From: UBA1206 sp041672465
Lineage (GTDB): Bacteria; Bacillota; Clostridia; Oscillospirales; CAG-382
Length of the DNA: 64,000 nt
Direction: 5' to 3'
NCBI GenBank assembly: GCA_041672465.1
Contig: JBAYZO010000004.1
Coordinates: 1 to 64,000 of the forward strand
Position 1 is the stretch's first letter, and each line of letters starts with the position of its first letter. The notes under the pieces are model-generated. The model did no database searches and was not told where the DNA came from. It was given only the letters and a program-made list of their open reading frames with translations. This document shows positions 57,574 through 64,000 of the stretch, one piece after another. The position numbers were made by a program, and so were the translations under genes.

Positions 57574-59646
57574 CTAAGCTTCCTCAGACAGCTTTTTAGC
57601 CTGCTCGATAACTTTTGAGGCGACTTCGGCGGGGGCCTCGTCATATCTGGCGAACTCAAAAGTATAGCTGCCGCGGCCCTGCGTCATGGCGCGGAGCTGA
57701 ATGGCGTACGAGAGCATCTCGGCGCTGGGGACTTCCGCTTCTATTATTGTATAGCCTTTCTTTTCGGACTCGCCCATTCCCATTATCTTCCCGCGGCGCT
57801 TTGGCAGGTCGCCCATAATATCGCCTGAAAGCAGGGTGGGGATAAGCACCTTTAGCGTGCCGATAGGCTCAAGCAGCACGGGGTTGCACTGCCGCATACC
57901 CTCTTTAAAGGCAAGGCTGGCGGCGATTTTAAACGCCATTTCGGACGAGTCGACCGGGTGATATGACCCGTCGAACAGGTTTGCCTTAACCCTTATTACG
58001 GGGTACCCGGCGAGGATTCCCTTGCCAAGCGCCTCCTGAAGTCCTTTTTCCACGGCGGGGAAATAGTTCTTAGGCACCGCTCCGCCGAAAACCGTCTCGG
58101 AAAAAGTGAGCTCGTCGGTCTCCCCCGGGGAAAACTCGATTTTGACATGCCCGTACTGGCCGTGCCCGCCCGATTGTTTTTTATGCTTGCCTTCCACGGA
58201 GGCTTTTTTCTTTATGGTCTCCCTGTAAGGGACTTTCGCTGTCTCAAGCTCCACCGAAGTGCCGAACCGATTTTTCAGCCGGGCGATTATCACCGAAAGG
58301 TGAGCCTCGCCAAAGCCGTAAAGGCACATCTGCTTTGTTTCGGCGTTGTTTTCGTATTTTATCGTGCGGTCTTCCTCAAGCAGACGCGAGATTCCCGAGG
58401 AAATTTTGTCCTCGTCGCCTTTGGCTTTGGGGACAAGCGCCATATACAAGTACGGCGCGGGGTATTTAATTTCGGGAAACTTAAAGTCAAAGCTCCCCGC
58501 CGCGAGCGTCGCCCCGGTGTTGGTGTTCACAAGCTTTACCGTATAGCCGATATCCCCGTAGGCGAGTTCGTCCGCCTCGGTCTCTTTTTTGCCGACGCTG
58601 GTGTAAATGCGGGCAATTTTTTCCGCCTGCCCGGAATTTTTGTTAAGCAGTATGGTGTCTTTTTTAAGACAACCGTTCATTACCTTAAAATATGACTTTT
58701 TGCCGAAGTTATCGACCGCCGTCTTAAACACAAACAGCGCGGCGTCGCCGTCCTCGGTTGATTTAAACTCTATCTCGCTCCCCGTTTTGTCAAAAACGGG
58801 ATGAACGGACTTATCAAGCGGCGAGACGAACGACGAAGCTATGGTGTCGAGCAAAACCGAAACGCCGGCAAGGGTGGTGGAAGACCCGGCGAACACCGGG
58901 GCAATGGTGCCGGAAAACAGCCCGGCGTTGAGGGCGTTTGCCATTTCCTCATGGGTGAAAGGCTCCTCGGCGAAAAACTTTTCCATAAGCTCTTCTGACG
59001 TTTCGGCAAGCGATTCGTTTATAAGCGCGCCGTATTCGGCCATTTTATCTTTAATTCCCGCCGGCGCGTCACATTCGCGCGGATGCCCGTCTTTGTCAAA
59101 CTTAAAGGCCTTTTCGGTGAGAAGGTTGTAATAGCCAATGTCAGGGGTTCCCTCGTTAAAAGGCACGAACACCGGGCATATCGCCGAGCCGAAAGCCTCG
59201 CGAAGACCGCTCAGCACGTTTTCAAACCGGGCGTTTTCGTCGTCCATTTTGTTTACGAATATAGCCTTGGGGAGTTTCCCGGCGTAGTCCCAGCAAATCT
59301 CCGTCCCCGACTTCAGCCCGGTTTTGGAATCGACCACAAATATCGCTGAATCGGCGACGGTAATTGCCTGCTTAACCTCCCCGACAAAGTCAAAATAGCC
59401 GGGGGTGTCTAAAATATTTATCTTTTTATCGTTCCAGACCAGATTTGACAGTGAGGTTGAAATGGAAATGCCGCGGGCAATCTCTTCCGGGTCAAAGTCC
59501 GAAACCGTGTTGCCGTCGGTTATCCTGCCAAGCCGATCCGTGGATTTTGAAATATAAAGCATCGCCTCCGCGAGCGAGGTTTTGCCGTCTCCGCCGTGTC
59601 CTAAAAGGCAGATGTTTCTTATTGCGCCGGATGTGAATTTCGCCAT
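57574..59646 (-). CDS. Elongation factor G-like GTPase (FusA paralogue)
   Basis: 690-residue translational GTPase of the EF-G family. G1 GHGGDGKTSL (about 16-25), G3 DTPGYFDFVGE, G4 NKMDDE, then domains II-V; late landmarks are GHGQYGHVKIEFSP and YHPVDSSEMAFKIAAS. The altered P-loop (GHGGDGKT) and the shortened insert mark it as the EF-G-like second type, not the main fusA, which normally sits with rpsL/rpsG/tuf. ATG 59646 is preferred: GGAG lies 11 bases upstream and the family starts here; a 59700 start would include the leader. Own promoter at 59733-59761. Confidence 0.93.
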   Translation of the reverse strand: MAKFTSGAIRNICLLGHGGDGKTSLAEAMLYISKSTDRLGRITDGNTVSDFDPEEIARGISISTSLSNLVWNDKKINILDTPGYFDFVGEVKQAITVADSAIFVVDSKTGLKSGTEICWDYAGKLPKAIFVNKMDDENARFENVLSGLREAFGSAICPVFVPFNEGTPDIGYYNLLTEKAFKFDKDGHPRECDAPAGIKDKMAEYGALINESLAETSEELMEKFFAEEPFTHEEMANALNAGLFSGTIAPVFAGSSTTLAGVSVLLDTIASSFVSPLDKSVHPVFDKTGSEIEFKSTEDGDAALFVFKTAVDNFGKKSYFKVMNGCLKKDTILLNKNSGQAEKIARIYTSVGKKETEADELAYGDIGYTVKLVNTNTGATLAAGSFDFKFPEIKYPAPYLYMALVPKAKGDEDKISSGISRLLEEDRTIKYENNAETKQMCLYGFGEAHLSVIIARLKNRFGTSVELETAKVPYRETIKKKASVEGKHKKQSGGHGQYGHVKIEFSPGETDELTFSETVFGGAVPKNYFPAVEKGLQEALGKGILAGYPVIRVKANLFDGSYHPVDSSEMAFKIAASLAFKEGMRQCNPVLLEPIGTLKVLIPTLLSGDIMGDLPKRRGKIMGMGESEKKGYTIIEAEVPSAEMLSYAIQLRAMTQGRGSYTFEFARYDEAPAEVASKVIEQAKKLSEEA

Positions 59647-59732
59647 ATGTTTTCTCCTTAAGTGTGAAATATAATGCCCGCGCCTTTGACGAAAAGGCAA
59701 AAGGCGTAAAAACGCGGGGGCTGTATCAAGTT

Positions 59733-59761
59733 ATTATACGCCATTTCCCGCTATTTATCAA
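59733..59761 (-). promoter_or_regulatory. Sigma-A promoter of the EF-G-like gene
   Basis: On the minus strand: TTGATA (59761-59756), 17 bases, TATAAT (59738-59733). Leader of about 80 bases. Confidence 0.7.
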
Positions 59762-59885
59762 GTGGCAATATGTGATTTTTGCCTTGTTTCAGTAAAAATT
59801 CCGCCCCCCTCTTTTGTGCATAATGCTGCTAAAGGGTAAAAATACCTGCGCGCGGCAAATAATATAAAGCTGCAAAATTTTTCCG

Positions 59886-62396
59886 CTATAACAAAAACGA
59901 GACTATCCCCACCGGCGCGAGCCAGATAAGCTGGTACAAAACCGGGTACCATGAGGGAAGACTTAGCATTTGGCCGGTAAAAGCCAAGAAAAACGACACG
60001 AAAAACGCGATGGCAAGGGAGAGCACGCTTATTATGCCGTTTGCTTTTGTGACATGGCGTATTTTATCGCAGACAATAAACATTTTTAAGAAAGTGTGCA
60101 GCGAGGCGTTGACGACTATCCCCGAATCGGTTTTTTCGTTTTCCCCCTCCACGTCCCGGACATCCCCCGCTTTTAAAATTGAAATCGGGGTTTTTTTGTA
60201 TTTTACCGCCTGTTCCACAAGGGCGTTTGTAATATTAGGGTCGGTGGTTTTTATCCCCACGCACATTCCCGCCTTGTAAAGGTCGCGGAGCAGCGAGTTG
60301 AACTGAGGGTTAAGCGTGTAGCGTATATAAACTTTGGCGATAAGGCTGTCGTTTAGGGTGACATACATGACAGAGCCGTTTCTGCGCTCAAAAGCCAGAT
60401 CAGACTCGTCATAGGGCGCCTCAAAACGGTAGCGGCGCAAATAGTTCCGCTTGCCCAAAAACATTTCCCTGCCGTCTATGACCACGCATATGCCGTCGGA
60501 GGCCGATTCAATGAGTTTTGGGTTTTGGGGCGGCTCAACCCCCCTTGTCATCATGCTCCCCGTCACGGCTTTTAGCGGTCCGCCCACAAACGAAAAGACT
60601 TGAATAAGGTCGTGTATGATTTTATCGATCCTATAATTGCCGTAAACTTTTATCGAGGTTATCTTAACAAGATTTGAGGGGTACACTTCGGTGTCCGCGA
60701 ATGAGATAACCGAGGCGTCGGCGTATTCTTCGCCCACGGCGTTGCCTATGAACGCCGAGCCGTTTTTCTTGCCTATGCGGTTGGCGGCTATCACGGGGAG
60801 GGAGATAATGAAAAATGAGGAAATCGGAAGCGAAAACGCCATGGCTTTGGTATAAATGGTAAACGATTCGTAAAAAGCCGAGCCCTCGTACATCACAAGC
60901 CCCATAAGGCAGACGGACGCCACAAACGAAAGGGCAATTATAAACCCGTTTACCGATTCGCTCTCCGGCGGGGTGTGGAGACGCCTGAAAAAGCCCTCCA
61001 CAAAATCAGTTTTCCGCGTGGTGTATATGGTCGATTCCTCAAACATATATTTATAAAATTCCTCGGCCTCTTTTGTTCTTCCGGTGAGTTTTTCCGCGAC
61101 ATATTTTGACCTTGTGGACGCCACTATTTTAAAGCAGTGGTAATCTTTCCTGCACTGGAGGTATCTGACAAACGCCATACCCGCGCCAAGCGCGGCGGTG
61201 GGAAGACAGTAAAGCCCCAAAGAAACCTCTCCGTCAATAAAAACCGTCACAAGGCAGTGGGAGGCCGAAACCAAAAACGAAACAAATAGCAGCGACTCGG
61301 AGTTTGCCTTTCCCCTAAACAGGTTGGCGGCACCCCTCTTTACGCTGTCGAGAAGCGTTATCGCGAAAAAGAATAAAAGCTGCAAATCCACCAGCGTGTA
61401 AATGACCCCGTACCTGCCCGGCCGGAGATAAGGGGAGTAAAACGACGAGCCCGGGGACGCGAGTTCGATATATAAAATGCCGAACCCTATTATCAGCGCG
61501 ATAATAAACCTCGCCAGCGAAGCGCGGATTGCCTTTGTGAGCATTTCCTGAATTTCGCTGTTTTGCCCCCGCGACACATATTCATACGCCGGGGTCACGG
61601 GAGGGAGCTTTTGCTTTTTATAAGACTTTTTGCCCGCGGCAGCCTTTTCCGTTTCGGGCAGGTCGCCCTCAAGCATATCAAAGACAAGCCTTAAGTTCCG
61701 GTCTTTTGAGTCAAGTTCGGATTTCGGCGATCTCACGGGCGGGGTGTCGTCTATCATGGGGACTTGCCCGTCCTCACCCTCTTCGGTAAAATCAATAGCG
61801 CCGTTTTCGATTTTTTCGGAAAGATTGTCGTATTCTTCGTCGTATTCGGGGATAATCCCTTGGGGTTCGGGGATATAAATATCGCTTGTCTCGCTGTAAT
61901 CAATAAACTTTTGCTGTTTGCCCCTGACTTCCTCGCCGCGCCTTTGGGTTTCGGTAAAGTGGTTTTGCCTGAAATCTTTGCCCCCTTTTTCAAGGAGAGC
62001 CTCTTTTTCCTCCAGATCTGACTGGGTGGCGAAACTTATAAGGTTATAAAGTTCCTCAACCCTGCGGCTCTTTTTGCGGCTTTCAAAGTTCCGGTAATAA
62101 TTGAACAATTCCTTGTCGTTTGCCATATAGCCGTTAAGCGTCTGGCGGAGCGCGTCCGACGAAGTCTTTTCGTCAAGCAGCAACCGGGATTTTTGGGAAT
62201 ACTTATTTATTATCGCGTCGGCCTCGCTGGGATCTTTCGCGCCGGAGATTATGTTTTCGTCATCCCGCCTTTTCGGCTCTTCGGATTTTTCGCCGTCCGG
62301 CGGGGTTTCGACCGGATACTTCGTTAATCGAAGTTTTTCGTTTTCGTCTTCGGCGCTCTGCAGTATTTGATTTATATTGAATTTTGGTTTTTGCAT
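59886..62396 (-). CDS. Degenerate P-type ATPase-like membrane protein
   Basis: 836 residues. Residues 1-285 are hydrophilic, highly charged and probably disordered. Then come four membrane spans (about 290-425), a cytoplasmic loop, two spans (about 485-545), and a cytoplasmic region followed by two C-terminal spans, the topology of a metal-type (P1B) P-ATPase. The alignment to that family is recognisable around AANRIGKKNGSAFIGNAV, but every catalytic landmark is changed: the phosphorylation motif DKTGT reads ADTEV (ISFADTEVYP, about residue 570), the CPC in the membrane reads LPI, TGD reads TTD (about 718) and the GDGxND box reads GDVRD. It is almost certainly not an ion pump. It is encoded behind rlmB on the same strand. 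Confidence 0.75.
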   Translation of the reverse strand: MQKPKFNINQILQSAEDENEKLRLTKYPVETPPDGEKSEEPKRRDDENIISGAKDPSEADAIINKYSQKSRLLLDEKTSSDALRQTLNGYMANDKELFNYYRNFESRKKSRRVEELYNLISFATQSDLEEKEALLEKGGKDFRQNHFTETQRRGEEVRGKQQKFIDYSETSDIYIPEPQGIIPEYDEEYDNLSEKIENGAIDFTEEGEDGQVPMIDDTPPVRSPKSELDSKDRNLRLVFDMLEGDLPETEKAAAGKKSYKKQKLPPVTPAYEYVSRGQNSEIQEMLTKAIRASLARFIIALIIGFGILYIELASPGSSFYSPYLRPGRYGVIYTLVDLQLLFFFAITLLDSVKRGAANLFRGKANSESLLFVSFLVSASHCLVTVFIDGEVSLGLYCLPTAALGAGMAFVRYLQCRKDYHCFKIVASTRSKYVAEKLTGRTKEAEEFYKYMFEESTIYTTRKTDFVEGFFRRLHTPPESESVNGFIIALSFVASVCLMGLVMYEGSAFYESFTIYTKAMAFSLPISSFFIISLPVIAANRIGKKNGSAFIGNAVGEEYADASVISFADTEVYPSNLVKITSIKVYGNYRIDKIIHDLIQVFSFVGGPLKAVTGSMMTRGVEPPQNPKLIESASDGICVVIDGREMFLGKRNYLRRYRFEAPYDESDLAFERRNGSVMYVTLNDSLIAKVYIRYTLNPQFNSLLRDLYKAGMCVGIKTTDPNITNALVEQAVKYKKTPISILKAGDVRDVEGENEKTDSGIVVNASLHTFLKMFIVCDKIRHVTKANGIISVLSLAIAFFVSFFLAFTGQMLSLPSWYPVLYQLIWLAPVGIVSFLL

Positions 62397-62473
62397 ATTC
62401 CACTCCAGTCAAAGGCCAAGCCAAAAACACAGATTTAATTTATTCTCTTTATTCTCTCTTTGCCGAAAAGTCT

Positions 62474-63265
62474 TTATAAAAGCCGCCTTTGTCTCGCCGC
62501 CTCGAACAAAATAACCGACGCCGCCGAAGAAACGTTAAGCGAGTTAAGCCTGCCGTACATGGGTATGGATATAACGAAATCGCTTTTTTCGCGGACAAGC
62601 CTGCTCACGCCCTCCCCCTCGCTCCCGAAGACAAAAGCCGCCGGACGGTTTAAGTCCGTGTCGTAAACCGAGCTGCCCGACGGTTCGGCGGAGTAGACCC
62701 AGATCCCGCGGGACTTTAAAGTTTCAATTGCAACGGCGATATTCCCCACTTTTGCCACGCCGATATGGGAGTCCGCGCCCGCGGCCGCCTTTGAGGCGGC
62801 GGCGCTAAGGGTTGCCGAGTTCCGCTTCGGGATAATCACCCCGTGCGCCCCGGCGCATTCGGCGCATCTTATGACAGCTCCCAAGTTGCGCGGGTCATAA
62901 ATATGGTCAAGCACCACCAAAAGCGGGGCTTCGCCCTTTGACTCGGCCGCCATAATCAGCTCTTCCGGCGTGGCGTAGTCTCGCTCCGGGACAAGCGCGA
63001 CCACTCCTTGGTGGTCGGGGGAATAAGAATCAAGTTTTCGCTTGTCAACCATGGCGACGGGGATACCCAAAGACTTTGCCTTTGAAACTATTGCCGTTAT
63101 CCTGCCGTCGCGGGAGGGTTCGGGTATGTTTTTGTTGGTTTTATCGCTTACGGCGCGCACTAAAATTTTATCAATATCCCGCCCGCTTTTTAAAAGCTCG
63201 CTCACCGCGTTTCGGCCGTACACCACACCCGCTGCCGAATCGGCGTCTCTGCCCTCATAAGCCAT
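62474..63265 (-). CDS. rlmB: 23S rRNA (guanosine-2'-O-)-methyltransferase RlmB family
   Basis: SPOUT-fold methyltransferase for ribose methylation of 23S rRNA (G2251 in E. coli). 263 residues. N-terminal substrate-binding domain (VVYGRNAVSELLKSG), then the trefoil-knot domain with LDHIYDPRNLGAVIRCAEC, FVFGSEGEGVSRLV and IPMYGRLNSLNVSSAASVILFE, all diagnostic. The promoter lies at 63305-63333. In many Firmicutes it is near cysS/mrnC; these are not seen here. Confidence 0.93.
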   Translation of the reverse strand: MAYEGRDADSAAGVVYGRNAVSELLKSGRDIDKILVRAVSDKTNKNIPEPSRDGRITAIVSKAKSLGIPVAMVDKRKLDSYSPDHQGVVALVPERDYATPEELIMAAESKGEAPLLVVLDHIYDPRNLGAVIRCAECAGAHGVIIPKRNSATLSAAASKAAAGADSHIGVAKVGNIAVAIETLKSRGIWVYSAEPSGSSVYDTDLNRPAAFVFGSEGEGVSRLVREKSDFVISIPMYGRLNSLNVSSAASVILFEAARQRRLL

Positions 63266-63304
63266 TTGCGCACCCCGATTTTTTAATAGTTTTACCGTAT
63301 TCTA

Positions 63305-63333
63305 ATTATAACATATAAATAAATATTTGTCAT
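63305..63333 (-). promoter_or_regulatory. Sigma-A promoter of rlmB
   Basis: On the minus strand: ATGACA (63333-63328), 17 bases, TATAAT (63310-63305), with an extended -10 TGT. Leader of about 33 bases. Confidence 0.65.
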
Positions 63334-63383
63334 CTATATTTCGTATATTTTAACTATTTTTTTAAGGCGGGCGAACGCCGCGC

Positions 63384-64000
63384 TCAATTAGCGCGGGGGG
63401 AGCTTTCAAAAACGCCCTCAAGCTCTTCCAACCTTTTCGCGGCGGTGACAAACTTTTTCCACTCTTCGGGGATATCTTTTTCCCCGTACATTTTAAACAT
63501 GATAAACGCGTAAAACCCGATAATTCCGCCGTATGGGATGTATCTGAGCAATATTAAAAAAATAAGCGAGATAAAATACACCTGCGAAAACAGCGAGGTC
63601 AAAAGGCTGAAAATCGGCTTAACGGGTTTTTCGGCAACACTTTTATACAGAACAAACAAAATAATCGCCGCCGCCGGAACCCCGGCGTAAGGGTTCGCGT
63701 ACAAAGAAAAAAGGGCGAAAGCCGCGCCGAGAGACGCCTCCCGGAGAAGCAGGGCAAAGCCGTCGAACAGTCCCCCAAACGCCCCTCTGCAGGCGTAGGC
63801 CGAACTGTCCTCCCAAGGCTCGGGGAGGGTTTTTGCCTTGTTTTCCATAAATAAGTCGGCTTTTCTAAGAAAAAACAGCCTGAACTTGTTAAAGGAGCGC
63901 GTTAAAACCTTCTCGCAGATAAAAAGCGCCAAAAATATTATGACATAAATATGGGTTCTGCCGTCACTTCCGGTGTCCTCAAAGGCAAGCGCCCCCGCCG
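63384..64000 (-). CDS. Multi-spanning membrane protein, cut by the window edge
   Basis: The frame is open from the right edge to the stop at 63384, so at least 205 residues are visible and the true start may be outside. Visible order: a hydrophobic segment near the edge (HIYVIIFLALFI), a basic stretch, a soluble part, two closely spaced hydrophobic segments (about 75-115 residues into the visible part) and another pair (IFLILLRYIPYGGIIGFYAFIMF), then a short acidic C-terminus. ATG 63848 or TTG 63932 could be starts but neither has a good ribosome binding site. I do not recognise the family. Confidence 0.6.
   Translation of the reverse strand, partial: AGALAFEDTGSDGRTHIYVIIFLALFICEKVLTRSFNKFRLFFLRKADLFMENKAKTLPEPWEDSSAYACRGAFGGLFDGFALLLREASLGAAFALFSLYANPYAGVPAAAIILFVLYKSVAEKPVKPIFSLLTSLFSQVYFISLIFLILLRYIPYGGIIGFYAFIMFKMYGEKDIPEEWKKFVTAAKRLEELEGVFESSPRAN

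Overview
The window reads as a chromosomal segment of an anaerobic, spore-forming member of the Clostridia (Firmicutes). The sporulation regulators SpoVT and a Spo0A homologue point that way. So do the dnaX-ybaB-recR block, the rny-ymdB pair, the yggS-sepF-yggT-divIVA-ileS-lspA-rluA division and translation block, the indolepyruvate:ferredoxin oxidoreductase genes and the Gram-positive style of the secretion genes. Coding density is high. I saw no rRNA, tRNA, CRISPR array, insertion sequence or prophage. The order or family below class Clostridia cannot be settled by reading.

Left part (1-10.5 kb, mostly plus strand): the 3' end of dnaX, then ybaB and recR, closed by a terminator. Next come an ECF-type sigma factor and a translationally coupled one-TM partner with an extracellular von Willebrand A-like domain, then a minus-strand cyclophilin lipoprotein. 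A 717-base AT-rich intergenic region holds divergent promoters. It is followed by rny, ymdB, yajC, an FAD-dependent oxidoreductase and an O6-alkylguanine-DNA methyltransferase.

Pilus part (10.5-17 kb): a compact type IV pilus / type II secretion-like operon of four pilin-like genes, a PilM-like gene, a prepilin peptidase, a PilC/GspF membrane protein and a PilB/GspE ATPase. No retraction ATPase is present. A fifth, orphan, cysteine-rich prepilin lies at 24.6-25.7 kb. SpoVT and a surface-anchored GH20 hexosaminidase follow the operon.

Redox and aromatic amino-acid part (20.7-30 kb): a four-domain sulfur-transfer fusion (CoA-disulfide reductase, rhodanese, TusA, DsrE-like), thioredoxin and a Crp/Fnr regulator on the minus strand. 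Then iorA, iorB, a phenylacetate-CoA ligase-type gene and a tandem-ACT protein sit on the plus strand, consistent with fermentation of aromatic amino acids.

Middle part (30-38 kb): maf, proBA, a catalytically degenerate NodB-like protein, an unknown small gene, a sugar isomerase/epimerase family protein, a sugar nucleotidyltransferase, hom and a sirtuin.

Right part (38-64 kb, mostly minus): rqcH, nif3, a split transketolase, rluD-like, lspA, ileS, divIVA, yggT, sepF, yggS, an HlyD-like gene and miaA. An AT-rich island with a HigBA-like toxin-antitoxin pair and a DUF2442 gene follows, then queA, dapA (plus), spo0A, an AlgX-like SGNH protein, an EF-G paralogue, a degenerate P-type ATPase-like membrane protein, rlmB and a membrane protein cut by the window edge.

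The observations most worth following are these: a Spo0A whose receiver domain lacks the phosphoacceptor aspartate but keeps its DNA-binding half; an 836-residue P-type ATPase homologue that has lost its catalytic motifs; pilin-like genes breaking the prepilin rules, with a terminator sitting on the stop codon of the first; an ECF sigma/VWA anti-sigma-like pair with a matching ECF-type promoter; and two neighbouring genes whose ribosome binding sites lie inside terminator-like hairpins. Promoters, terminators and domain assignments were found by reading, not by software.
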